In this document: piece by piece, positions 49,032 to 60,991 of the stretch
How positions within the stretch are numbered: position 1 is the stretch's first letter
Layout: each line of letters starts with the position of its first letter
NCBI GenBank assembly: GCA_025093555.1
Contig: JAIWNF010000036.1
Location: 1 to 64,000, forward strand
Length of the DNA: 64,000 nucleotides
Reading direction: 5' to 3'
DNA from: Circinella umbellata
Lineage: Eukaryota > Mucoromycota > Mucoromycetes > Mucorales > Lichtheimiaceae
Notes under the pieces: model-generated
Seen by the model: only the letters and a program-made list of their open reading frames with translations
The model's database searches: none
Told to the model about the DNA's origin: nothing
Made by a program: the position numbers and the translations under genes

Positions 49032-50375
49032 TTAATGTTGTTCTTCTGTATTGATAATTTCTTCTACATTATATCGTCGCCATCTCTCTTCTTCTCTTTG
49101 ATCATGATCCTCTTCACTAGCAGCTGTATTTCTCGCCATAGTCGATTGTAAAGGTGATGGAGAAGAAGAAGAAGAAGAAGAAGGAAGAGCGGATGTCTCG
49201 TTTACCGTTATATTGTGATCATTATGTTGATAAGTTGGTGGAGGCGGTAAAAGTGTCGTCACTGGGTGGGTATGATTTTGTCTTGAAAAATCTATAGTAA
49301 AGTAATGGTTCTCAGGCAATTCAGCACGTTCCATCAATTCCCGAATTCTTCGTTCTCGATCTTCTGCTATTCGATATTCCAACATTTGAATTTGTTCCTT
49401 CTGTTTTCGTCGATGACGAAGTACAAACGTGTTAAGTAGACCGTATAAGATCAAGGGAATCCATAGAGCAAACGCAGCTACCGAAAGGCCAGGTACGAAG
49501 ACAGAAATAGCACCAATAAATACTAAAAGTATGATCCAAAATGCCATATTAAATCCTTTGAATTGCTGATAGATACAGGCTGTGAAAATATCATTCCATT
49601 TTACTCGATCTTGTGATAATTCTTCTTCTTCACCAGATCTATTAGATAAAATATGTTGTAGCCATCCACCTCCACCTCGTATTTGGCGTTCACGTTGATA
49701 TAGTTGTCGAAGACGATCAAGGGCTATCCGTTCCTGCTCTCTTTCTATATTGCGTTCAGATGTAGCATATGGTTTATAACTTGGTGGTCGAGATGCCATA
49801 GTATGAAGGGTAGAACGGCGCGGAGCATGAAGATGAGTAGAGGGTAAGTGAAGATGCTCGAGGTAATCTTGTTGTTCTTCCTCAGTTGATGAAAGGTTAT
49901 CACTGCTGGTTGGCATATTTACATTATTGAACACTTGTCTACCACGGGAATTATGCCGAAGCACTTGATTATTACAGCCTTCTTCAGGTCGAGAAAACAA
50001 ACAACGTTCATTTTGTTGATGTCGAATGTCACCTTCGTCACAACTGTGAGCGGTGGAACCACGTGGTCGCAGATGATGGGCGGTGTCAAATCTCAGAGGA
50101 ATAGTAAATATGCTACCAGTTGTGTTGCTATCATTATCAACATCACTATTCAGCGTGGGATACTTCTGGTGTATATTTACTCTACTACTAATATGAATCG
50201 AGTGTCGCTTACGTAAACTGCTGCTGGGTGGTATTGCTCGACGACGTTCGCTGGTAAATGATCTTCGACGAAGTTTCGTATTAATAGAAGAAGAGACGCT
50301 TTCATTATTAAAGGGAAGTGAGTCTGACGTAGTTGATGAAAAGCTAGAATTTGATTCACAAGTGTCTGGAGCCAT
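49032..50375 (-). CDS. PPxY-containing two-pass membrane protein, function unknown
   Basis: Intronless, 447 aa. A long Ser/Arg-rich polar N-terminus (1-260) is followed by two predicted membrane segments (about 278-295 and 297-319) and a charged, Arg/Glu-rich cytosolic helix (320-352). A Pro/Ser tail comes next; its poly-Ser run is encoded by a TTC/TCT repeat. PPSY at 197-200 and PPTY at 379-382 are WW-domain ligands of the kind bound by Rsp5/NEDD4 ubiquitin ligases. I do not recognise the family; the arrangement resembles fungal Rsp5 adaptors or substrates in Golgi and vacuole membranes. The gene converges on the SHD1 gene, with ~200 bp between stops. Confidence 0.7.
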   Translation of the reverse strand: MAPDTCESNSSFSSTTSDSLPFNNESVSSSINTKLRRRSFTSERRRAIPPSSSLRKRHSIHISSRVNIHQKYPTLNSDVDNDSNTTGSIFTIPLRFDTAHHLRPRGSTAHSCDEGDIRHQQNERCLFSRPEEGCNNQVLRHNSRGRQVFNNVNMPTSSDNLSSTEEEQQDYLEHLHLPSTHLHAPRRSTLHTMASRPPSYKPYATSERNIEREQERIALDRLRQLYQRERQIRGGGGWLQHILSNRSGEEEELSQDRVKWNDIFTACIYQQFKGFNMAFWIILLVFIGAISVFVPGLSVAAFALWIPLILYGLLNTFVLRHRRKQKEQIQMLEYRIAEDRERRIRELMERAELPENHYFTIDFSRQNHTHPVTTLLPPPPTYQHNDHNITVNETSALPSSSSSSSPSPLQSTMARNTAASEEDHDQREEERWRRYNVEEIINTEEQH

Positions 50376-50575
50376 TACACGTCCAAAAGAAGATAAAAAG
50401 AAGGTAAATAAAAGAAATTGAAAAAAGTTCTGATTTATTACAAGGGCAAAAAAAAAAAAACGAAATATTTATTACTGCAAATTTTAATGAAACATATCCA
50501 CTGGGTTTGATTATTTATCCGCTGTTTTTTATTTTAAAAATTGAAAGGGAGTGAAGAGAATGTAACAAAGTAATT

Positions 50576-52419
50576 CTATTTCTTAAAGAAAATATTTTTA
50601 ATCCAATTAATAATGCCTCCTAACTGTTCTTTCGAATTCACAACTTCTTTTTTATCCGTCTTCAATTTCTTGTCGTTATTATTCTCCATTCGTAATTCGT
50701 CTTCACCTTCATAAACATGATAATGCTTTCTCTTTTTTGATGCTTTCAAAGCTTCAAACCGTTCGCAAATATCCAACGCGTTCCGCTGTCGATCGTAATC
50801 TATTATTGGTAATCTCACTTTATTTTTACCCTTTTGTTTAGCAACATTACCACATTTACCCATTGGCACAGTCATCCTATTTGATGTGGACCAGTCTATT
50901 GATCCAGTTGTATCACTTTCCTTTTTTGCAAAGAAGTCTGTACTACTAGCAATATTTTGGATATTAGCAACATCATCTGGAGAAATAGAAGTCATCATAT
51001 AGTTGCCCTGTGCCATTGATAATAAAGGTGATGTTTGTGGAGTTATTGTTTCACGTGGAATAAAGTTTATAGCTTTTCCAACTGAGCTTGAAGACAATGG
51101 TAATGATGATGATTTTTTGAAAGTGATAGTTTTAGAAGACGTTGTTCTTAGATGATTATTTGGCAATACCAAAGTAGGTGACTGTGTTATTCCTACTTGT
51201 GTTTTCTGTTGCAAAGACGAACCTAAAGCTGAAAAAGAAGAAGGGTACACTGTTAGAATTTGTTGTTGCTGTGAATGGATTTCAGGTGTTGATACCATTG
51301 GGTCTTCGTATTCCCTTTTTGGATTTTTAAATTAATTGATAGTTAGTCAAAAATATCATCATCACCAACCCACCCATCCAGACGCATATAAGTATATATA
51401 GTATAATCTGTACCGTGATTTTCGAATAGCTTCAGCTAAGTCTGCTAAATATCTTGCAGGTTCTTTTCCCATCTTCCCTGTGACCTATTCAGATTGTTAG
51501 TAAATGTTTTTGGTGAATGATTTATATAATGTGGTATACAACATATTGATAATGATAATACATACTATTTGGACACGTCCTGGTCTTAATTCAATGTGGT
51601 ATAATAAATTGATTGCAATTTCTTGTGTTGCTATATCATCTTTGCTTAATTTTTTATAATTAACAACTAGAATAAATAAATGATACATGTTAGCCCAAGT
51701 TTATCCTTCTCTCTTTTTTTTTTCAAAAAAAAAAAAAAATAGAAATACTTAACGGTTGAATAATCGCGAGCTCTCTGTAACAATGGTAACAGAATCCGTT
51801 GGTTCACAAATACTTAGTATCTTTTTCACCGCCTAAAACAAAGAAAAAAAACGATAAAGCGAATCCAATTAATGTTACATACTATAAGCCCAGGTCTACA
51901 CCTTTTTTTTCACACACATGCGCACATCTCCTGCCTTTTTCCTTACCATGCATTCTGTATAAAAAGAGTTTTCTGTTATATCAACAAAACTACTACCCTC
52001 AGGTAAAAAAGCTTGATCACAATAAAGAATTCCATATCCACACACCCATTTGAGACTGATATCGATCAACTTAGCAGAAGTAGAAATCAATGCACAGACA
52101 TCAGATTTACAAGGAGGCTAATATATACAAAATAATTTTAGTACTGTTTGATTTTATATAAAAATAAAGTATAAAAAGTAGTTTACCAAACATTGTTCAC
52201 CGATTATTTGTGTGTACGAGTCTGTTTTTGTACAGATTGGGTAATTTGCCAATAAACGATTTACTACTTTACGCTCAGTTACTTTCCTACTTTCCTCAAA
52301 TAATGCTTTTTATTCACCAAAACATTTTATGTAAAAGTAATGTACATTAGTTTTATGTTAATAAGCAAATCTATATATAAAAACAGCAGGCAATAATATA
52401 AATAATACTTACCAGCCAT
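50576..52419 (-). CDS. Multi-exon protein with RNase H-like pattern, 5' end unresolved
   Basis: Supported minus-strand exons are 52117-51947, 51832-51754, 51666-51566, 51484-51414 and 51314-50576, all with GT/AG sites and matching phases. Together they carry an RNase H-like order of elements. LIDISLKW..GYGILY resembles the first strand with Asp, and NSFYTECMAVKKIL the helix with Glu. VTIVTESSRLFN sits where TDS usually occurs, so Glu would replace Asp. The last element, VQIVTGKMGKEPARYLADLAEAI, resembles V.W.KGH.G...AD.LA. The C-terminal ~245 aa are Ser-rich with a basic KKRKH patch and a hydrophobic end. Upstream, an ATG at 52419 with a 7-nt coding exon (52419-52413) and an exon from 52306 are possible. 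That exon holds one base too many in an A4 run (52258-52261) for the most protein-like reading, so the start is uncertain. A nucleic-acid role is inferred only. Confidence 0.6.
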
Positions 52420-53312
52420 GTTTTTATTTTATTTTTGTTACTAGTCGACGTTTTTTTTGTCTGTTGAGCTGGCTTTAAAAAATGAGCTGAGTTATTTTCT
52501 TTTTCCTTTTCAGGAATGAGCCTATGTAGAATTACAAAGCACTCATACTATAATTGTTATTAATGCAAAACAGAAATTTTGTATATTATGAGACGTATAA
52601 TAGGCATCCTCACATTTGAAAAAACACGTTAAGTTTTTATCACCAATTCAATTATTTGAATCATTAGTAATAGATTAATTATACACTTATACTACTAACC
52701 TTTAAAGGAGAATTAGACTGACTAGGGGAATGTTTATTATTAACTAGCTGATCTTAAAAAAAAAGCATTGACCGCAGTAAAAAAAAAATAACAATCTAGG
52801 AAAAATTTAAGTCCACGGAAGAATAATATTCATATATGTTCTTGTCAACAAATATTTAAGCTTTATTAGACTACAAAGCTAATGATAAACCACAAATAAG
52901 GAAAATGTAAGAAGCTTCATATTTGTACCCATTTAGAACTTCATCAAAATTAAAGTGTTTGAATCGCGTTCCTTTTAGTATACCGGAGCTTTTACTATAC
53001 CTTTTAGTTTCCGAGGATTGTAGCTTCTGCACCGAAACTAAGCCAACCAAAACATCCGCCGATCCTGTATATTTGCTTTATAATTATGTGCAGGAAAAAT
53101 CAAACTATTGTTGATAAACTAGGGACTTCAGGGACAACAATTTTTTTTTTCGGTTAATAATTTTTTTTTGGTGCATCTTCCCCCAGAAAATTATTCTTTC
53201 TCACAGTAAAAACTAATTTCCTTCTTTTTTCTTTTTCTTCCCCTTTATACAAACAACAACTTGCTTTTTTTTTTCTTTTCTTTACTTTTTTTTTTTTGGA
53301 GCTGTTTGACAA
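52420..53312. other. Intergenic or undetected 5' exons
   Basis: On the minus strand, 52736-52695 and about 52531-52413 have polar open reading frames with GT/AG borders. They could be upstream exons of the RNase H-like gene or its 5' UTR; their phase does not join cleanly. The plus-strand end (53130-53312) is a T/C-rich leader of the arrestin gene. Confidence 0.4.
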
Positions 53313-54474
53313 ATGCTTCTTGTCGATAACTCCGTTTTATCACTCCATTTAGTCGAAGACACTCTTTATCTTGACCTGGATGCAGAAGATGAAGATAGTA
53401 GTTCAAAAACAACAATTCTTCGAGGTTTTGTCGATATAACGAATCCAAAGAAAAAGCGCGTACATAGTCTTTTAATTTGCTTTGAAGGTTATCTTTCGAC
53501 CAAACAACCCTCTGGTAAATCTTTTTTAGTGTCTTTTCTCTTTATCTTTTGTAAACTAGGGAACTTATTATATCGTATACACAGTACGAAAGAGGTTGAT
53601 TCAACGACACTTGGTATTGAATCCAAGCTCCGCTAGCACCATGGATGATAGCGACAACGGCTATATATCCAGAAGATATCCATTTGAAATGAGTTTATTT
53701 CTTAACGATTTACCTGATACAATTCAAAGCAAAAATATCAAGGTTATTTATCAAGTTACTGCCAAAGCAGCCTATGCTTATACTACTCGAACTACTCGAA
53801 ATTGTCCGATTAGGCTCGCACGCTTCCCTTTTAAGAACAATATGTTATCAGGGGATAACGTCTCAAGGTCATCCATCGATTCAAGGCGACATCATGCTCA
53901 TTTTTTTGATTATCATATTACTGTTGAAAAAGATACAGTACTTTCCGTTGGCACCTTATTACCTTTGACATTATGGATTGCACCAAGAATTCCAGGTGTA
54001 CGATTATTATCTTTATGCGTTTTTTTAGTTGAAAGAAGGAGTGTTTGTTGTGATCATCATGGTGAACAACAAGAAGGACAGAAAAAAGAGGTAAAAAGTT
54101 CAGCACATGTACTCTCACGAGCCGACACATTACAGCAAGTAGTCCCTGGACATGTTTTAAAAGAGCCATGGCGAGGAACAATCGAATATTATTTACCAAA
54201 TGATATAATACCATCGATTAATGCACCAGGACTTTTTATGGTTCAACATACACTTAAGGTTTCTATGGCAATTATTTTCCCAGAAATCACATCCGGTAAA
54301 ACGCAACGTAGTATCTCATTTGAAACAGATGTGGTAATTCGTGATAGGCAGATTGGACTATTAGATAAATTAGGTGCGTTCAATTTACCAGAGTATGAAT
54401 ATAATGTATTATTAAGTCCTCCACGTACTCCACCACCTGTATACGAACATCCACCTAGTTATAGTATTTCTTGA
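53313..54474 (+). CDS. Alpha-arrestin-like protein with PPxY motifs
   Basis: Two exons, 53313-53514 and 53585-54474, give 363 aa with no frame error. The acceptor at 53583-53584 is chosen because the nearer AG at 53558-53559 leads to a stop at 53634. The N-terminal arrestin fold shows LRGFVDITNPKKKRVHSLLICFEG and YPFEMSLFLNDLPDTIQ. The arrestin C-like half shows LPLTLWIAPRIPGVRL, GTIEYYLPNDIIPS and QHTLKVSMAIIF. The tail ends PPVY (351-354) and PPSY (357-360), which recruit WW-domain HECT ligases such as Rsp5. In yeasts such adaptors (Art/Rod families) direct ubiquitination and endocytosis of plasma-membrane transporters. A sugar porter lies 4 kb downstream in this window, but a functional link is speculation. 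Confidence 0.85.
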
Positions 54475-54738
54475 TCAATTCTTCATTATTTTGTTTTTCA
54501 TTATATCATTCCCATTATTCTCAAACCTTGTTTTTTCTTTTTGGTTTTTTAACATAACAACAAAAAGAAAAAAACACTCGCACATTCACACGTACATACT
54601 CGCAAATACCATCAAAAGGTATTTACATTGTATAAACAATAAAATAAACTATTGTATAGATATATATATATACCTTATTTGAACAAAAAAAAACCGAATC
54701 CTTTTTACCTTCTCTTGTACTTAAAAAAAAAGGGAAGA

Positions 54739-54761
54739 ACTTGTCCCCCGAGAACAAGTTT
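54739..54761. repeat. Short inverted repeat upstream of the Rho gene
   Basis: AACTTGT and ACAAGTT flank a 9-nt C-rich loop about 185 bp upstream of the Rho start codon. TATAAAAA follows at 54770-54777. It could be a regulator site or a chance hairpin. Confidence 0.35.
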
Positions 54762-54942
54762 TGTCTTATTATAAAAATGGGGATGGGATGCTAAAGATAG
54801 CGCTCAAATTGTGCTTGTGTCACCAGCCACCATCATCAACTAGTTTCTCACTCTCTTTCTCCTATGCGCAGAGTTCCTTTTTTATCTTCACACTTCTTTT
54901 TTTTAACTTCTTCAATTCCCCCCACACACCTGAGGACAGCCA

Positions 54943-55878
54943 ATGTCCAAAGTTATACAACGTAAACTCGTCATCGTAGGCGATGGCGCCTGCGGTAAAT
55001 ATATACATTAGTCTTTTCTCTCCCTCTCCCTCTCTTTCTCTCTCTTGTTTTATATAATAACTTGGAATAAAACAACTGACTGGGTTAGATTAGGTAAAAC
55101 TTCTTTGTTAACCGTATTTTCACATGGCGACTTCCCAAGGGTAAGAAAAAGGTCTTACATCTAAAAATCAAACATGTATAGTCGAATAAACAAAGAAAAG
55201 CTAATAGTAGTATTATTTATGCGTGTAAATGTTAGGGTCATGTACCAACTGTTTTCGATAATTTTGTTAAAGACTTTGATGTTGATGGACAACATGTTGA
55301 ACTAGCGTTATATGATACTGCAGGTATAATGAAAACAAAAAAGACATGATTATCTTTCCTTTTTTTTCTTTGATTGGCTGATGTTAACTTGATGATATCA
55401 TATTAGGTCAGGAGGATTATGATAGACTTCGACCCCTTTCTTATCCTGATACCCATGTTCTATTAATTGCCTTTGCAATCGATTTACCTGATTCATTAGA
55501 TAATATCACTGAAAAGGTATGTACAGTTTAGATTCACGTTATTTGTTTATTTACTATTGGAGATTACTAACAGTTTCTTTTTTATAGTGGTTACCAGAAG
55601 TGCTGGAACACTGCCCCGACGTCCCCTATTTATTAGTTGCATGCAAAAGCGATTTACGTGAAGATAGTCGTACAATTCAAGAACTTGCTAAACTATCTTC
55701 AAGTCCAGTTAGTTATGAACAAGGATTGGATGTGAGTAATAAGATCGGTGCTTATGCTTATATCGAATGTTCTGCAAAATTGGGTGATGGTGTTGAGGAC
55801 ATTTTTACAACAGCCATTCGTGCTACAAATCAAAAGAAGAACAGTAACGGAAAAGATAAAAAATGTGTTCTCATGTAA
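54943..55878 (+). CDS. Rho-family small GTPase
   Basis: Five exons (54943-54994, 55094-55140, 55236-55323, 55407-55516, 55588-55878) join in phase to 195 aa, typical for Rho proteins. Nucleotide-binding motifs are GDGACGKTS (P-loop), PTVFDNF (switch I), [19 protein letters not shown] (switch II), ACKSD in the NKxD position (Cys-Lys-Ser-Asp; Rho1 has GCKVD) and ECSAK. The insert typical of Rho is present ([13 protein letters not shown]). The C-terminus is polybasic followed by CVLM, a CAAX box with Met, which suggests farnesylation, although Rho1-type proteins usually end in Leu. Switch I has His where most Rho proteins have Tyr34 (GHVPTVF). It is closer to Rho1 than to Cdc42 or Rac by eye; the exact subclass is open. 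Confidence 0.93.
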
Positions 55879-58203
55879 AAAAAACAAAGAAAAGAATAAA
55901 GAATAAAGAATACCCAACTGCCGTTTCAGCACTCTATTTTCTTATATTATTCCTTTAAAAATACTGTTATTATTTTTCACTTTTCCTATATGTATTTATT
56001 CTATATTTTTTTTTCAACTCTTTTTTTTATGTCTGGTGGATCGATAAATCGAAACAAAAAGAATAAGTTTTTAATTTTACATAAAAAAAGATAATAAATG
56101 TTGGGTATTAAGTTTTGATTATGTATATTTAAAAAGAGCCGAGCTTCTCGTCATTATAAGGAATAACATTGGTACTACGTATTTTTTGTATGGTGACGCA
56201 TAAATGAAAGTAGCTAAGCAACGATACTATTTTTAAAATTATCACTTGTTTCAACATACAAATCTTTTTATCCTTCACAATCATTTATTCTTATTTTTAC
56301 GTAATATATAAAACAAAACAATAAGTACAGACAGTATTTGTTGGTCGTTTAAAAAGTCTACGTATCAATTATGAAAAATATGCGTTAATGGGAGTATGGC
56401 AATTTGACCATAACTCGAGACAAGATATTACAAGGCTAAATAACCAAAATTCAATATCTTCATCCTGTGTATTGCCCTAAGACACGATTTAACTAAATAT
56501 ACACTGGAATTGACTCAATGATTTAAAATTGATATTTTATTTTAAGTAAGTACGTACTATTTTTAGCCTAATTAAGAATATACATATTGGGTGTGAACAA
56601 TGTTAATAAAAAGCAAATACATGTTAGTTTAATCGAATATAATGATACATTTTATTCAATTTGAAAAATAAAAACAAATTTATATGTTTATAATCTCCAG
56701 TCAGCGAACGTTAATTCAATTGTCAGTGCATTTAGCAAAACAACGCTAACAACGAGCCAAGATAAACTTTTACAATGCATCCAAATAATGATCGTTTACC
56801 TTACTGTCAAGCACGAAAAAAGAAAAAAATTACATAGCAGCAAAGACTAGATATATGATCAATGGGATTATTACGTTATTATTTTCTATACCGGTAGAAA
56901 ATGAAAGGCAATACGGTACCTGTAGTGAAAGCCCACTATTTATTTTTCACTACTAATGATAAACAGTAGTGAAGATTTATGATTCACTTTGACCAAAAAT
57001 AGGAACATATTATATAAGCTTATCAAATAAGTATATTATTTATTGAAAAGAGAGTATCTATGCATACATCATAAACTAGCCTACCTAATTTATGTTTTAT
57101 TGTAAGCAATTGGTCTTCTTAATTGATAGGTTGCCCAGTTATAGATAATAGTTACTGTTATCGACTGCTATTTCTTCCGCTCTGAAATCTCTTTTTTTCT
57201 CTTTGTCAATAGTTTCGACTTTAAAGTCTTCTTAAGATGAAAGAGAAAAAGTTTGAATATATAAATTTATCTCTTAAATAGTTGCCGATCAGTATGGTCT
57301 GTAATACATAATTAACTACCTTCAAATCCCTCTCAGAATCATGATTTTTTTATTACCTATACATACATTTTTCTTCGTTAGTATAGTCTATAGGGGTTGA
57401 GTACGTCTGAACAACAGTATCGTTTACTGCGCGAAGCTATCACAGGAGAAAATGCTTCATAATTATCAAAATTCTAATGTCTGTATATGAGTATGGAAAA
57501 GCGTGATGTATTATCTTTTGTTGGAATAATACTATAGCAGCAGATTATTTTCATTGTGCACTTTAATTCTGAATAGTTTTGGCTCATACTATGAGAAATA
57601 TATAACGTAGCTTCTTTTAACCCTTTGATCTACTATAATTGGAGTTGAAGAAAAAAAAATTGGTAAAACTGGAACACAAACAAAAATCGTGTTTGATGGC
57701 ATATATTCCAGCTTAACTATTGTGTCGATTTGGGTTGAAATTCTATTATTTGAATCATGCTTCAACAAAAAGCCTAGCTTATATTTAAAAGAGTGAAAAA
57801 AAAAAATGAATAGCCAAAAAAACATAAACATTTTTCCGTGGAATATTAATAGCTGAAAAATAATGTGTTACACTGGATCGATGGACTTTATGCAGCTTTA
57901 AATACTAGTAGTACGATCTTAAAAATTGAGAGAAAATAATGGATGAATAATACTTTTTTAAAAGCAAATATATAAAAAACAGTTTTCCAAATTGTACAAA
58001 ACAACTTATACTTCTGAGTATTTTTTTTTCCCATTTATTACAATACACTTATATATAATAACAAAAGGTTATAATTACTGCGTATATGTTTATTAAAGAT
58101 AAGTAAAAATATATATAAATAGATTATTGGATATTAGATAATACAGAAACATTATCAAGTTGTTAGGTTTTGATTATACATCATACGTATAAATAATAGT
58201 TAT
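55879..58203. other. Intergenic stretch
   Basis: I see no gene in about 2.3 kb. The stretch is AT-rich with short chance ORFs, and it separates the 3' ends of the Rho gene (plus) and the sugar porter (minus). Confidence 0.5.
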
Positions 58204-60991
58204 CTAAACTTCCGTCTTTTCCTTTTCCTCGGTCGACGAGGAACTTGTTTGTTGTCCAGCTGTTTCAGCAACAGGTGCCTTTCCATTAGAAGCATATGAA
58301 CGATCAGCAACAGCCTTGATAGCTTCTGCTTCTGCGCCACCTTCACCGAATAAAATTTCCATTTCTTCCAAGGAAAGTCCCTATTGTGATTGAAATAGTA
58401 ATAATGATAATGCTGTTAGTCAATTTTCATATCATTCAACCATATCTATTTTATATCTATTTAATTTACCTTTGTTTCTATAATTTTAAAAATTAAAAAT
58501 AGTTTGTTATAAATTGTTAGAATTAATAGTGATATATCGTAAAAGGTTATTCATGTTGATTTATGCGGTTTTTAATACATACCAGGATAGAAGAAGTAGA
58601 TAACTAATCCACATACAACATTGGTTGCAAAAAAGAAGAAGTAAGTTCCGTAAGCGATCGAATCCAACATAACTGGTGTGATTTCACCAATTACAAAGTT
58701 CATGAGGTAATTAGTGGCGGTGGCGACTAGTATTAAAATTATAAGTTAGTAGCTAAAATTATTTATAAAATACGCTTGGAAGTGGTATTGTAATGACAGT
58801 GACACATCGTTCTCTTTCTTTAAATAAAAACTATTGCCACGAATAGAATGTACCAAAATATATTTTTTGGAGAGCTGATTAATACTTACGTGAAGTACCC
58901 TTTGCACGAGCACGATTAGGGAAAATTTCAGCAGGGTAAATCCAACCACATGGCTTTATGTATTAGAATAATAACACATATGCAGCTTAATTAGTATTTA
59001 TTCGCTGTCATATAGGCTAATAATATAAATAATAGTAAGTGTACTTACACCCCACGACATCGAAAAGGATGCACTAAAGATAAACATCATTGCGACAGCA
59101 CCATATTGTGCTTGAGTGTTATTATTACCACCTTCCACATAAGGATAAGCTTTATAACAATAAAAAAAAGAAAGTATATTTAATTATACACATATTTTGT
59201 AAGAAGCCTAGTTATGCGTGTAATAATTTTTTAAATTACCTCGAAGAAGAGAACCAGCGATAAGCATGGATGTACCCATGCCAATACTTCCAGTAAGAAT
59301 GGTCTTTCGACGACCAAGCCTGTCAATAAAGAGTAGTGCGGGAATTGTGAAAATTACACATACAACACCGTTGACACCAGTAGCCAATAATGAAGGTAAT
59401 GTACCAGTCATACCAGCCGATTGAAAGATGAATGGGGCGTCTAAAGAATAAATTTACAATGTTAGGGTCAAAGCGTATTTTTTCATGATTGATATAAATA
59501 ATAAGTAATATAATTAGTCAATTCCTTACAGTAGAGAACAGCATTGATACCAATCCACTATTATTTAAAAAGTATATATTGTTAGTAAAAAAGTAATAAT
59601 AACTAAAGTATATCAATATTGCTTTCATGCCGAGTTATAGAGATATATTACCTGTTGCATACCCTGGATTCCCATGGCCAAAAAGACACGCTTACGAGTG
59701 GATGGAGAACGAAATACTTCACGATATGTCTTCATGGAATTTTTCTCTTCAAAACTAATCTGTTCCATGATTTCGTCAAACTCCTTGCGTACATATGGGT
59801 CATTGACATCACCGTTTGCATGAAGTTTAGCCAATGTTTCAAGTGCCTCATCTGTACGTCCTTTACTACAAAGCCAACGTGGAGAATAAGGTAAAATAAA
59901 GCAACCAAAGAAGCTAAAAAAGTACAAGGTAGATTATAATTGTTAATAAATAGATCATGTTTTGCTTCAGTATTATTATTCATCTTTTCTCTTTTCTTAC
60001 AGAACAACACTAGGTGCCAATTGGATACCCAAGGGAACACGCCATGAAGCATCGCTTTGAATACTATATAAGTTGTCAGAACATAAATTAGTGTACACGC
60101 TGCTATAGTACGTTAAAAAAAGTGTACTTACTAAGCGCAGCCATAACCGATCCAGAAAGCAATCATAATACTATTATATGGGAGGTATACACATGACTCA
60201 TTAATTAATATTTATAAATGAAAAACGTCCAACCTGCATAAAACAGATTCTTACCCTGTCACGATACTGAGTTGCTGGAAGGTAATTGCACGACCTCGAA
60301 GATGGGCTGGACTCAATTCACTTTGATATACAGGAACATTCATACTGTACATACCAATGGAGATACCTTGGAAAAATCGGCCTGCCATTAAAAGCTAACA
60401 TAATAAATATAAAATAAGAGTATAAGCCCTCTTTTCCTTTTTTGTACTTTACTGTCTACCTAAAAGAAAAAGAGACTTACATCGACATTAGTAGCACCAG
60501 TTTGCATAGAGGTACCGAACCAAAAGATAATAGTTGCGCCCATGATACTACGCTTTCTTCCAACTTTCTCTGAAGTGGGCCCGGCAACGAGACCACCGAC
60601 AAAAGCACCCAACAAATAAATACTTACAATAAATCCACGCCAAACTGGATTAGGATTATGAAAGTAGTCAACCCAATGTTCCTTTTTTTTTTATATTTAG
60701 AGTTAATTAAAAGGATCGATCTACAATCTTTATCGCATTATGCTTATTTATTTATTTACCATAACAAGGATACCGGACATGACACCTTGATCATAACCAA
60801 AAAGCAATCCACCAATAGCTATAATAGTAGTAGTAATAATAATAGTGTATTTGGTTATTACTTTTTCTTTGTACTGAATAGTGATACATAATAATAATAA
60901 AGCTTGGTAACTTACATGAAAAAATGACAGCAAAGTAAACTCGCCAACTTGTTTTTGGTCTATGAACCCCTGCCTCTAATTCGTTACTCAT
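58204..60991 (-). CDS. MFS sugar porter (hexose transporter family)
   Basis: Twelve-helix sugar/proton symporter type, plasma membrane. Fourteen exons (minus): 60991-60916, 60818-60760, 60681-60481, 60394-60255, 60170-60132, 60063-60001, 59913-59652, 59557-59530, 59440-59240, 59149-59049, 58953-58890, 58726-58583, 58477-58470, 58380-58204. They total exactly 521 codons (520 aa). Family signatures: GGLLFGYDQGVMSG in TM1, EKVGRKRS (loop 2-3), GRFFQGISIGM, VPVYQSELSPAHLRG, YSPRWL, QQWIGINAVLYYAP in TM7, DRLGRRK, WIYPAEIFPNRARAKG and PETKGLSLEEM at the end of TM12. The last motif is assembled through an 8-nt micro-exon. The C-terminal tail is Glu/Lys/Ser-rich. Substrate cannot be read from sequence; hexose is likely. 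Confidence 0.95.
58470..58477 (-). other. 8-nt micro-exon of the sugar porter
   Basis: On the minus strand AAACAAAG lies between TATAG and GTAAAT. It supplies most of E-T-K in the conserved PETKGLSLEEM motif and restores phase between exons 12 and 14. Confidence 0.85.

Noticed and set aside
53560..53636. Alternative arrestin exon 2 start at 53560
   Set aside because: It gives a stop at 53634, while the AG at 53583-53584 gives one continuous arrestin frame.
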